From NCBI RefSeq assembly GCF_001548375.1, contig NZ_AP017295.1:3940501-4004500 (forward strand): a stretch of 64,000 bases of DNA, given 5' to 3'. This document shows, piece by piece, positions 1 through 9,710 of the stretch. A program made the position numbers and the translations under genes. Origin of the DNA: Nostoc sp. NIES-3756 (GTDB taxonomy: Bacteria > Cyanobacteriota > Cyanobacteriia > Cyanobacteriales > Nostocaceae). Within the stretch, counting starts at the first letter, position 1. Each line of letters opens with the position of its first letter. Below the pieces are notes generated by a model. The model was not told where the DNA came from and did not search any database. It saw only the letters and a program-made list of their open reading frames with translations.

Positions 1-67
1 CCAGTTCTTCCTTTGACAACTGGTTCAAGCTCTCTCGGTTTAAATCTTGAGGCAGATTGTGGTTCAT
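1..67 (-). mobile_element. Transposase N-terminus, probably IS66-type (runs off the left edge)
   Basis: On the minus strand an ATG at 67 opens a frame that stays open to the window edge and reads MNHNLPQDLNRESLNQLSKE and onward. A purine-rich GGAGGA ribosome binding site lies just upstream. From family knowledge, cyanobacterial IS66-like transposases often begin with an acidic, Asn/Gln/Leu-rich stretch of this kind before a coiled coil. Only 22 codons are visible, so the family is an inference. It would place an insertion sequence directly beside, and divergent from, the caspase genes. Confidence 0.5.
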
Positions 68-251
68 GTCTGTGATCCTCCCCCTCAAGTGTTCCCTTTG
101 TCAATACTCTACTACCGGAATCCTTACCATTTCTGGCTTTATTTGTAAATTATTTATACCAATGAAATCAAACCTTTACTGCAAGTGGTTATAATCTGTC
201 GATTAGGGTGCAGGGCAAGGCGAAAAATGGGTAAAGTAAGGACTCACATCA

Positions 252-3200
252 ATGCAATGGGAAGAAAACAGGACGAACTTTGATCGCAACCTAGCAGTAG
301 TCATCGGTATTAATCACTACAACAGTAATGGGATTCACGATCTCAAAACCGCAGTTGGCGATGCCACTACCATTGCTGACCTTCTAGAGAAAGAGTATGC
401 CTACAAAAAAACAGATATTATTCGATTATTAGACGGCGAAGCAACGCTGACAGGACTCAAAGACCTACTTTCTAAAACCATACCCAATCAACTTAAGCCA
501 ACAAGTGGCGATCGCCTGATTTTCTACTATGCAGGTCATGGAATTCCTCGTAACAGCAAAGACGGGCCAGCAGGATATTTGGTACCGCAGGATGCTGACC
601 TGAACAAAGCGGATTCTTTCCTATCTATGCAATATGTGTATAAGCAACTGAATCAACTAGCTTGTCATCACTTGCTGGTAATTTTGGACTGTTGTTTTGC
701 TGGTACATTTCAATGGGCAGGCAGCAGAAAACTGATTCCAATTCTAGAAACCGTTCGCAGAGAACACTATGATCGCTTTATTCGGTTTCCCGCTTGGCAA
801 GTTATCACTTCCTCTGCCCATGACCAGGAAGCAATGGACGTAGCCCTGGATAATGTTGTCCTAGCAGAAGATAATCGAGGAACTGTTACGAACTCCTCAC
901 ACTCTCCCTTTGCTTTGGCGCTGATTGAGGGATTACAAGACAATCGCGCAGATTTGATTCCCGATGGAGTTGTTACTGCCCATGAACTCTATCTCTACTT
1001 AGAGCAACGAGTTAGTGAATTATCGAAAGAACGTCAAAACCCTGGACTCTATCCGCTACGACGAGAGTATGACAGGGGTGAGTTTATTTTCACAAAGCCA
1101 GGATTTACCCGCGACCAACTCCAGCCTGCACCACCCCTGGATGAAAACAATAATCCTTATCGCGGCTTAAAATCATTTGATGAGAAACACGCACAGTTCT
1201 TCTTTGGTAGGCAAGCTTTGATTGAGGAATTAGCAAAACGTCTGTTACTACCTAATCAGCCGCTTGCGGTAGTGCTGGGAGTTTCAGGTTCAGGCAAGTC
1301 AAGTTTAGTCAAAGCAGGGTTAATTCCTTATCTACGAGACAAGCAGGCAAAGCAGTGGTATATTCTTGAACCGATGCGACCTGGTGAGTTGCCTTTTACA
1401 TCGTTAGCAAGAGTACTCCTACCTGTTGTCAATGCCAATCTCCTTGAGCAATTGTCTCAAGTGAGTTTTTTGGATGAGGCGCTCAAGCGAGTGCTTGAAT
1501 CTAAGACCCAAGCAGACCGGGATTTGGATAGGGCAAATCACGCCAAGCCAGAGAGCGATCGCCCTTTCCAAATAAATGAAACCTTGATTAAAGTAGCAGA
1601 GTTATGGTCTAGTGCGACTCCAGAAGCAAAGTTGTTGCTGGTTGAGGATTACCTTGCCCAATTAGAAACTCTGTGTCTTCCAGAAGAACGGCAATTATTA
1701 GTCAGTCTCTATGACGAGATTTTGGCTAGGCTCAATTCCTTGCTTGGGCATCTCCAGCAATATCCGCAGTATCTCATCTCTGCAATTAAGACATGGAGCC
1801 AAAATCATCCTAATATCAAGCTTTTACTAGTAATTGACCAGTTTGAAGAGCTAATTACGGCAAGTCACGAGACTCAGGCAGATAGACGGGAAAGCAATGA
1901 AACTGGAGGTAGTAGCACCACTGAACCAAAACAGTGGCAGCCGTTTCTAGAAATGTTGCGAGGAGCGATCGCTGCTTGTCCTGAAGAGTGGCGCGTGGTG
2001 CTGACGCTGCGTTCTGACTTTGAACCACGTTTTCTCGATTCACCGTTGAAGTCGTACTGGAAGGATGCTCGGTTTCCAGTACGGGCGATGAACTCAGATG
2101 AGTTGCGACAGGCAATTGAGGGGCCAGCCTTGAAGCAGGCGTTGTACTTTGAGCCACCAGAGTTAGTGGGCAAGTTGATTGATGAAGTGGGGCAGATGCC
2201 GGGAGCATTGCCGTTACTGTCGTTTGCCTTGAGTGAATTGTACGCCAAGCTGTATGAGCGATGGAAACCAGGTAGCAGCGATCGCGCTTTGCGAATCAAC
2301 GACTATGAGGAACTTGGCGGAGTGGCAGGAGCATTGACCCGTCGGGCCACACAGGAGTATGACAACCTCATTAGAGAGTTTGGCAAAGAATCGGGCAAGG
2401 CATACCAAGCGACGATGCGACGGGTGATGCTGCGGATGGTGACAATTGAGGGGGGTGGAGTTGCACGGCGACGAGTGCCGGAGTCTGAGTTGGTGTATCC
2501 AGATTCGCAAGAGAACAAGCGTGTGGGGCTGGTGAGCGATTATTTAGTTAAAGCTCGTTTGCTGGTAAAAGGACAGGAGACAGGAGAGCCTTACGTCGAG
2601 CCGGCTCATGATTTCCTGGTGCGGGGTTGGGACAAATTACAGAAATGGATTAAGGAAGAACAGGAAGACTTGACTTTGCAACAACGTTTGACTCCTGCTG
2701 CCCTTGATTGGAAACATGGCAGAGGGATGCTTTGGATTGAGGAAGTTGCTCGTCTAGCTAAATTGGAGAAGGTGCTTGAATCACAGACAGATAACTGGCT
2801 CAACAAATTAGAGAAAGAGTTTGTGACACGCAGTATTCAAGAAAAACAAGACCGGATCGAAAAGTTGGAAGAAGATTTACGAATCTCTGAAGAACGCCGA
2901 ATAGCAGCAGAATTAGAATTAGGAAGTGTCATTGCATCCCGACACTTTGAAATTGAAAAGAGTTTAGATTCATTGTTACTAGTTATGCGAACAGCGAGAG
3001 AACTGCAAAATTGGAAAACCAATAATAATCCACCTTTACAAAGCTATCCAACTGTTAGTCCTCTGTTCACTTTACAAACTATTCTTGACAATATCAACGA
3101 GCAAAATCGTTTAAATGTATCTGACGATGATGCGATTTGGCAATTCTTAGGGTACGACGTGGGCGAGGAGGTAGATTTAACTCTATCTCGCACCGAGCCT

Positions 3201-4520
3201 GAAAAAATCCATAGATTTGATAATCCCAATCAACAACACTTTATAACACTAGATACTAACGGCAAATTTAAGATTTGGGAATTACCAAACCAACTAATTG
3301 AAGAACCTCATCAAGTAGAAAATAACAGTATTTCTAATATTTTGTTTAGTCCAAACGGAGAATTTTTTATTACGATAAGTAGTAATAGTGTAGTATTTTG
3401 GGATTTAACAGGATATATACTTGGAAAATTTACTAGCAGACTAGCCTATGTTGTCTCAAAATTAATTTTTAGCCCCAATTCACAGCAAATTGCTCTTTTA
3501 GAAAGCATAGATGGAGGTGCAGATACACAGTTTTTGCACTTTTTTCAAGTTTTGAAAGATACAGGTAAAGTTATTCAAATTGGTGAAGGAGGTTATCGAG
3601 GATACTTTGGAAGAATGCGCTTCACTGAAGACAGCAATTATCTAATTACTGGAGCGCACAATCGAATTCGCTACTGGAATCTTAAGCCTAGATTACAGCT
3701 TCGGCTATCTCCTATTGGATGGTTTAGCGGTGAGATGTTATTGATGAAAGAAGAACTGGAAAAAGATATCTACAGTAGTGTACGGCAGAACCTTTATATA
3801 GAAAAGCTAAATGACGGCAAAGTTAGATTTCACAAAGGATATAAAGAGATTTTAGAAGTGGAAAATAATCCAGATTGGTTTGAACAAGCTTTTATAACTT
3901 CTGACGAAAAAAAGATTGCTACTTTGGGAAATGATGGAAAAGTGAGATTTTGGAATCTTGACGGCAAACAAATAAACAGCTTAAAAGAGATTCAGTTAGA
4001 ACACTATCAAAGTGGCAACCAAGTAATTTTTAGTCGAGATGGACAGTATGTTGCTGTTATAAAAAATAATGGAATTTATATACTAAATGTATTAAATCAA
4101 AAAACAATAGGTAATATTGATGGGGATAGTTTCAGATTCTCGATAAGTTTTAGCTTTAGTCCAAATGGGCAGCGTATTGCTACTGTTGGTTCGGATCGGA
4201 TAGTACGACTTTGGGATTTAAGAGGACGGCAACTTGCTGAATTAAACTTAACGAATCCACAAGTTGCCTCCATTCTTGGTACTTATTTCGATACCGGGGA
4301 TGGAACCGACCCAGTGATTGGTTTTAGCCATGATGGTAAAAATTTAATCATCGCTGTAGGAGAAGGTCAAAATATACCTTTATTTTGGAAAATTGAAGAA
4401 TTAGAGGATTTACTCAAACGTGGTTGTCAATGGATGGATGAATATCTGAGGAATCCCACAGCGAATATCAGTGAAGAAGAACGCAGATTATGTAAATATA
4501 TTAAAGCTTCTCAGACGTAA
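252..4520 (+). CDS. Caspase-like peptidase / nSTAND1 NTPase / WD40-like repeat protein (copy 1)
   Basis: A 1422-residue three-part protein. Residues about 10-270 form a caspase-fold (peptidase C14) domain with the catalytic pair visible: His96 in YYAGHG and Cys148 in ILDCCFAG. NPYRGLKSF near 303 starts an nSTAND1 NTPase module: Walker A GVSGSGKSS near 341, Walker B LLLVIDQFEEL near 523, and the module-closing YVEPAHDFLVRGW near 782. A charged helix (about 855-920) leads into degenerate WD40-like blades (about 990-1390; motifs such as FSPNGQRIATVGSDRIVRLWD). An AAGGA site 9 bases before the ATG supports the start. Known logic of such proteins: the repeats sense a ligand, the STAND ATPase oligomerises and the peptidase is switched on. 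The trigger and substrate are unknown. It is probably cytoplasmic. A paralogue follows 133 bp downstream on the same strand. Confidence 0.9.
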   Translation: MQWEENRTNFDRNLAVVIGINHYNSNGIHDLKTAVGDATTIADLLEKEYAYKKTDIIRLLDGEATLTGLKDLLSKTIPNQLKPTSGDRLIFYYAGHGIPRNSKDGPAGYLVPQDADLNKADSFLSMQYVYKQLNQLACHHLLVILDCCFAGTFQWAGSRKLIPILETVRREHYDRFIRFPAWQVITSSAHDQEAMDVALDNVVLAEDNRGTVTNSSHSPFALALIEGLQDNRADLIPDGVVTAHELYLYLEQRVSELSKERQNPGLYPLRREYDRGEFIFTKPGFTRDQLQPAPPLDENNNPYRGLKSFDEKHAQFFFGRQALIEELAKRLLLPNQPLAVVLGVSGSGKSSLVKAGLIPYLRDKQAKQWYILEPMRPGELPFTSLARVLLPVVNANLLEQLSQVSFLDEALKRVLESKTQADRDLDRANHAKPESDRPFQINETLIKVAELWSSATPEAKLLLVEDYLAQLETLCLPEERQLLVSLYDEILARLNSLLGHLQQYPQYLISAIKTWSQNHPNIKLLLVIDQFEELITASHETQADRRESNETGGSSTTEPKQWQPFLEMLRGAIAACPEEWRVVLTLRSDFEPRFLDSPLKSYWKDARFPVRAMNSDELRQAIEGPALKQALYFEPPELVGKLIDEVGQMPGALPLLSFALSELYAKLYERWKPGSSDRALRINDYEELGGVAGALTRRATQEYDNLIREFGKESGKAYQATMRRVMLRMVTIEGGGVARRRVPESELVYPDSQENKRVGLVSDYLVKARLLVKGQETGEPYVEPAHDFLVRGWDKLQKWIKEEQEDLTLQQRLTPAALDWKHGRGMLWIEEVARLAKLEKVLESQTDNWLNKLEKEFVTRSIQEKQDRIEKLEEDLRISEERRIAAELELGSVIASRHFEIEKSLDSLLLVMRTARELQNWKTNNNPPLQSYPTVSPLFTLQTILDNINEQNRLNVSDDDAIWQFLGYDVGEEVDLTLSRTEPEKIHRFDNPNQQHFITLDTNGKFKIWELPNQLIEEPHQVENNSISNILFSPNGEFFITISSNSVVFWDLTGYILGKFTSRLAYVVSKLIFSPNSQQIALLESIDGGADTQFLHFFQVLKDTGKVIQIGEGGYRGYFGRMRFTEDSNYLITGAHNRIRYWNLKPRLQLRLSPIGWFSGEMLLMKEELEKDIYSSVRQNLYIEKLNDGKVRFHKGYKEILEVENNPDWFEQAFITSDEKKIATLGNDGKVRFWNLDGKQINSLKEIQLEHYQSGNQVIFSRDGQYVAVIKNNGIYILNVLNQKTIGNIDGDSFRFSISFSFSPNGQRIATVGSDRIVRLWDLRGRQLAELNLTNPQVASILGTYFDTGDGTDPVIGFSHDGKNLIIAVGEGQNIPLFWKIEELEDLLKRGCQWMDEYLRNPTANISEEERRLCKYIKASQT

Positions 4521-4653
4521 ACAGTCGGAAAGTAGGCAATGAATGAAGTGTAGGCAGTTGAAGTGCTTGTAAGCAAAAAAGGAGCGGCGATCGCCTTGAT
4601 TCCACTGGAATTTTAGTTAGATAACCGTGTTAACAGGCAAGGCAGTTTCATAA

Positions 4654-7600
4654 ATGAATAAATTTACACACAACTTAGCGATCGCCATCGGCATCAACCA
4701 ATATCAGAACGGCATTGCCAAGTTGAATACGGCAAAACCTGATGCTGAGACACTAGCAGATATATTAAGAGACGATTACCAGTATCAAGTTGAACTCATT
4801 ACTGATGCCGAAGATACTGAGCGTAAGCCGACACGGAACGAGCTTGAAAACCTACTGACCAAATGGTTGCCTAAACAACTCCAGCAACCTGCCCAAAACA
4901 ATCGCCTGCTCTTCTACTTTGCCGGACACGGAATGGCTCTTGAAAGCGACGATGGGCCGAGAGGATTTCTCCTGCCACAGGATGCTAATCCCAAAAACCC
5001 TGAAACTTTCCTGTCCATGCAGGTACTCCATGATGCCCTCATTGCCCTACCCTGCCATCACCTGATAGTTATCCTTGACTGCTGCTTTGCCGGAACCTTT
5101 CGATGGTCAAGCACCCGTAAACTCATCCCTATTCCCGAAACCATCCGCCGAGAACACTATGATCGCTTCATTCGCTATCCTGCATGGCAAGTCATCACTT
5201 CTGCTGCCCACAACCAGGAAGCCCTCGATTTTTTGAGCGATAAGCGAGGCATTAGCCAAAAGTCTCAGGGAAAAAAACACTCGCCCTTTGCTGAAGCTTT
5301 GTTTGAAGCATTACAAGATGGCGAACCTGATGAAAAAGGTAGGCGATACAAAAAAGCAGACTTAACCAAAGATGGAGTAATTACTGCCCCCGAACTTTAT
5401 CTATATCTGCGTGACAATGTTGAAACCCGTTCAGGAGAGCGCCAAACCCCCGGACTCTATCCCTTGAAAAAGCACGATCGCGGCGAGTACATTTTTCACG
5501 ATCCAAATTTTGACCCCCTAAGTCTGAGCGAGGCAGACCCCATCGATGAAACCAACAATCCCTATCGGGGACTAAAGCCGTTTGAAGAGGAACACGCACG
5601 CTTCTTCTTTGGCAGGCAAGAACTCATTGAAAGTTTGTATGTCCGGATTGCTGCACTAGACAATTTACTGACCGTTATTTTGGGAGTCTCCGGCTCAGGG
5701 AAATCCAGCTTAGTCAAGGCGGGGCTAATTCCCTACCTAAGAGAATTGTCCAAGCCGAACAACGACCTCAATCAATGGTACATCCTCAACCCCATACGTC
5801 CCGGTGAATTGCCATTCACTGCTTTAGCCAGAACCATTTGGGCGATCGCCGATTTGCCCACCACAGTCGAACTCGACTCGCTCGGCTTTCTTAGTGAAAG
5901 GCTTAGCCAGGAAATTAAGCAATTACAGCCTAAAATAGCTGAGGCTTCCAGGAAATATGGAGAAACTAGCCGTACTACGCAACGCTTAAAGCTGGAAGCT
6001 GAGAAATTTACCCAAATAACCACAACCTGGAAACAAGACAGCGATACTGCCAAGCAACTGCTGATTGTAGAGTATTTTGAGACACTTTATGCCCTTTGTG
6101 CAACTGAAACAGAGCCAGAATCTCAACAACAGTGGCAACTCAAACAAATCTTTCTGGCTTGTCTCAATCTCTTGACTGTGCGATTGCAATCTGCTCCTAA
6201 TTCTTTCGTTGAAATAGTCAAAGCCTGGAGTCAGAAGCATCCTGGTGTCAAATTATTGCTGGTAATTGACCAGTTTGAGGAGTTAATTACCCTTGGTCGC
6301 AAAGCCCAACCTAATCAGCCGAGTGACGTTTCCGAGGAATGGCAACAGTTCTTGCAACTGCTGGAGACAACTTTAGCAGCAAACCTTCCCCAACTACGCA
6401 TCCTCGTCACCTTACGCTCCGACTTTGAACCCCGTTTCCTGAACTCCGAAGCCCTCAAGTCTTACTGGACGAAAGCTAGGTTTCCAGTCCGTGCCATGCG
6501 CTCAGACGAATTACGAGAAGCGATCGCGGCTCCTGCATCCGAAATGGCACTCTACTTTGAACCAGCCAATCTGGTTGATCGCTTAATTGACGAAGTAGGA
6601 CAGATGCCTGGTTCATTGGCATTGCTTTCGTTTACACTGAGCGAAATTTATATTAAATTACACGAGCGTTGGACGAAGGATAGTGCAACTGATCGTGCTT
6701 TGCAGATCAAGGATTATGAAAAACTCGGTGGAGTATTAGGCGCACTCACCAGTCGAGCAAATCAAGAGTATGACAATTTCGTTAATAAGGGAGAGGCATA
6801 TAAAGCTACAATGCGACGGGTAATGCTGCGGATGGTAGCGATTGATGGAGGTGGAGTCGCACGACGAAGGGCACTGGAATATGAGTTAGATTATCCAGAC
6901 CCAGAAGAAAACAAGTGTGTGAAAGAGGTAATCGAGCGATTTGTTAACGTTCGCCTATTAGTGAAAGGGCGGGAAGATAAAACTTCGTATGTGGAACCAG
7001 CCCATGACTTATTAATCCAAGGATGGGGTTTGTTACAGGAATGGATTGAGAGCAAGGACGAAAAAGAAAATTTAGTGCTTCAAAGCCGTCTGGCTGCACC
7101 TATGTTTGATTGGAACAGTCAAGGCTGTACTGAAAATTCCCCATTACTCTGGAACCAGGATATTGGTCGAATTGAACGGTTAAAAGAAATAGTTGATTCT
7201 GACAATTGCTGGCTAAACAAATTAGAGATGCACTTCTTTAAGGCTAGTGTGAAGGAGCATGATCGTCAGGCAAGAGAAAGATTAGAAAAAGAACTCGAGC
7301 TTTATATTGAACTATCACAAAGACTCTTTACTGGAAACGATAGGCTTGATGCAATAGCTAAGATGATTGAAGCAGGAGAACTTTTGCATAAGAATAAGCT
7401 AAAAATTTCTAAGTATAAAGAACTCAATTTTATGCTTATATTTAATCATTTCCTGAATGAATCAAGAGAGATTAATAGCATTAACATAGGCGAGCAAGTA
7501 AATAACTTCAGTTTTAATCAAGATGCCCAAGTGATTGCTACTGTATCTGGTGAGAATAATGAAAAAATTTGTTTAGTGGATTCGCAGGGAAAGCAAATAA

Positions 7601-9534
7601 ATTTTGAAGAAAACAAAGAGGGAATTTGTGATTTAGCTTTTAGTCCAGATGGAGAGACTCTTGTTTTTGGCAGAAGGGACGGATTAGTTCAGTTTTACAC
7701 CAAGGAATTTAACGGTAGATATGCTCTTAATAACATTCAAGATAATACAAAGAAGCATATGAGTTCAGCCTATTGTGTAAATTTTAGTCCAGATGGAAAT
7801 ATTTTAGTATCTGCCGGCATCGATAGAAAAATAGTTTTTTGGGATAGGAGAAGTTTTATATCAACGACTTTAACTAAGCATCAATCTCCTGTTAAACAGG
7901 TAATTTTCAACCCAAAACATAAACTGATCGCTTTTACTCAGTTTTCTCTGGATAATGCCAAAAATGAAGCCATAAATATCATGGAATATCAAGTTTCCCC
8001 CAATGGAACTTATCAAGCTTGTCCGAGAGACTTCCAATCTTTTAATTGGCTTAGAATGCTGAAAGATTCTAGCAAGAGCAAGCTTTGCGGTTTAAACCCA
8101 AGACGATTAATTTCCTGGAAGGCTCCAGATGATAGATATCGACCAATATACCCATATATGACTGAAGGTGTTCAAGCAATTGACTTTCACCCTAATGGTG
8201 AAATTTTAGTTGCAGGTGGTTTAAAAGGGGAACTCCAAATTTGGTTCATTAATAAAAATGAAAAACATAAAATTCTAAAGTATGTGTTGGATGATAAAGT
8301 TGAAAGCATAAGCGATGTTGCCTTCAGCCCTGATGGTCAGATAGTGGCATCATCTCATGCCAATGGCATTATTAATCTTTGGGATACTTCCGAAATTACT
8401 AATTCTTCTTATTCTGAGTTGCAAAAATTGCAGAGTCTGGCAGGGCATAAAAAAAACATCACTAAGATTAGCTTCACCTTAGATTCAAAGAGACCCCAAT
8501 TACTGTCTAGTAGCCATGATGGAACAGTTAAGTTTTGGTCTTTTAGGGACGGATTTCGTGCATACAAGGGAGATAAAGTTCGGAAAGTTAGTTTTAGTGC
8601 GAATAATCAAATCGTTACCACGGTAGATAAGACTGGAAAAATAAAGCTTTGGAAAGCTAACGGAAAACCACTAGACAATGAAGTCATTAAGGAAGTGGCA
8701 ATTGTTGGTGAGGTTGTGGTCAATTGGTATAGCTTAAATGAGACAATAGTGAGTGGCTCCATTCAAAAGCCGATAGACAGACCATTAACACTTAATTTTA
8801 GTCCTAATGAGGGTATTTTTGTAATAGCAAATGAAGATAATACCATAGGTATTTGGGAGCTAAACAGAGATACTAAAAAGGTAAAGTTATTGAAGACATT
8901 GAAAGAACAACCTGAAAAAATTACAGCAATTACTTTTAGTATTGATGGTAAGGTTTTTGCTTTAGGTAGTAATGATGCTGATGGAGAAGTAAAACTCTGG
9001 AAACTTGATGCTAATCAAGACGTACAAGCAATCTCTACAATCCCTAATGTGGGAGGTAGTATTGTACAGATGAGTTTAAGCAATGATGGTGAAATGATTG
9101 GCGTAGTTATTAATTCAAAAACAGAAGAATACAAGATTAAGCTTTATCGGCGGCTCAATGATAACTTTATTGACTGTTGGTGTTCAGTGCCTACACGTAA
9201 GATTACTGCTCTAAGGTTTTATGATGAAAATAAAATAATTGTTTCAATCGATGAAGCTGGTTATGTAAAGATATGGAGCCTAAAACTCCTTGAGAATGAA
9301 ACTCTAAAGGAACAACAACCAAAGTTTGAACACGCATTGGAAAAAATTGTTGAGGCTGCTGTTTTTAGTTTGAATGGAGAAAAAATTGCTATGGCTACGC
9401 GCTTAAATGAAAGAGACGATAGCTATAGAAGAATACAAACTCTGAACTTAAATCTAGACAGCCTGATAAAAACTGCTATGGAACGTCATCCGAATTACTT
9501 AGGGCAGAACATGGTTTCAATCATCTCCGACTAA
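4654..9534 (+). CDS. Caspase-like peptidase / nSTAND1 NTPase / WD40-like repeat protein (copy 2)
   Basis: A 1626-residue paralogue of the preceding protein with the same domain order. The caspase dyad is His92 (YFAGHG) and Cys144 (ILDCCFAG). The nSTAND1 module has Walker A GVSGSGKSS near 343, Walker B LLLVIDQFEEL near 532 and the closing motif YVEPAHDLLIQGW near 780. The peptidase and NTPase parts are closely similar to copy 1, for instance both share RSDFEPRFL and FPVRAM. The C-terminal half is longer and much more divergent, with a fuller set of WD40 blades (FSPDGETLVFG, FSPDGQIVASS, SSSHDGTVKFWS). The most economical reading is tandem duplication followed by divergence of the sensor half. 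The start ATG has only a weak ribosome site. Possible roles are regulated cell death or phage defence, inferred from family architecture. Confidence 0.9.
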   Translation: MNKFTHNLAIAIGINQYQNGIAKLNTAKPDAETLADILRDDYQYQVELITDAEDTERKPTRNELENLLTKWLPKQLQQPAQNNRLLFYFAGHGMALESDDGPRGFLLPQDANPKNPETFLSMQVLHDALIALPCHHLIVILDCCFAGTFRWSSTRKLIPIPETIRREHYDRFIRYPAWQVITSAAHNQEALDFLSDKRGISQKSQGKKHSPFAEALFEALQDGEPDEKGRRYKKADLTKDGVITAPELYLYLRDNVETRSGERQTPGLYPLKKHDRGEYIFHDPNFDPLSLSEADPIDETNNPYRGLKPFEEEHARFFFGRQELIESLYVRIAALDNLLTVILGVSGSGKSSLVKAGLIPYLRELSKPNNDLNQWYILNPIRPGELPFTALARTIWAIADLPTTVELDSLGFLSERLSQEIKQLQPKIAEASRKYGETSRTTQRLKLEAEKFTQITTTWKQDSDTAKQLLIVEYFETLYALCATETEPESQQQWQLKQIFLACLNLLTVRLQSAPNSFVEIVKAWSQKHPGVKLLLVIDQFEELITLGRKAQPNQPSDVSEEWQQFLQLLETTLAANLPQLRILVTLRSDFEPRFLNSEALKSYWTKARFPVRAMRSDELREAIAAPASEMALYFEPANLVDRLIDEVGQMPGSLALLSFTLSEIYIKLHERWTKDSATDRALQIKDYEKLGGVLGALTSRANQEYDNFVNKGEAYKATMRRVMLRMVAIDGGGVARRRALEYELDYPDPEENKCVKEVIERFVNVRLLVKGREDKTSYVEPAHDLLIQGWGLLQEWIESKDEKENLVLQSRLAAPMFDWNSQGCTENSPLLWNQDIGRIERLKEIVDSDNCWLNKLEMHFFKASVKEHDRQARERLEKELELYIELSQRLFTGNDRLDAIAKMIEAGELLHKNKLKISKYKELNFMLIFNHFLNESREINSINIGEQVNNFSFNQDAQVIATVSGENNEKICLVDSQGKQINFEENKEGICDLAFSPDGETLVFGRRDGLVQFYTKEFNGRYALNNIQDNTKKHMSSAYCVNFSPDGNILVSAGIDRKIVFWDRRSFISTTLTKHQSPVKQVIFNPKHKLIAFTQFSLDNAKNEAINIMEYQVSPNGTYQACPRDFQSFNWLRMLKDSSKSKLCGLNPRRLISWKAPDDRYRPIYPYMTEGVQAIDFHPNGEILVAGGLKGELQIWFINKNEKHKILKYVLDDKVESISDVAFSPDGQIVASSHANGIINLWDTSEITNSSYSELQKLQSLAGHKKNITKISFTLDSKRPQLLSSSHDGTVKFWSFRDGFRAYKGDKVRKVSFSANNQIVTTVDKTGKIKLWKANGKPLDNEVIKEVAIVGEVVVNWYSLNETIVSGSIQKPIDRPLTLNFSPNEGIFVIANEDNTIGIWELNRDTKKVKLLKTLKEQPEKITAITFSIDGKVFALGSNDADGEVKLWKLDANQDVQAISTIPNVGGSIVQMSLSNDGEMIGVVINSKTEEYKIKLYRRLNDNFIDCWCSVPTRKITALRFYDENKIIVSIDEAGYVKIWSLKLLENETLKEQQPKFEHALEKIVEAAVFSLNGEKIAMATRLNERDDSYRRIQTLNLNLDSLIKTAMERHPNYLGQNMVSIISD

Positions 9535-9656
9535 CGAGCGTATTCGTAATCAAACAAATTGTCTTGGGAGAATTCTTTTAAGCCGCTTATTAATGGCTGG
9601 ATGAAAAAAGCTCATCATTTTAATGCGGATGTGTGGCAGGTCAGGCGGTAGTTGCA

Positions 9657-9688
9657 GAGAGGAGTGAATTATTCTATTCACTCCTCTC
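9657..9688. terminator. Strong hairpin between convergent genes
   Basis: A perfect 13-bp inverted repeat (GAGAGGAGTGAAT and its complement) with a 6-base loop lies between the end of the second caspase gene and the end of the convergent 9711-10889 gene. The position suits a bidirectional terminator. Neither side has a clear T-run, so an RNA-processing or roadblock hairpin is also possible. Confidence 0.55.
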
Positions 9689-9710
9689 CGAAAGCAGGAG
9701 TTCATATAGG

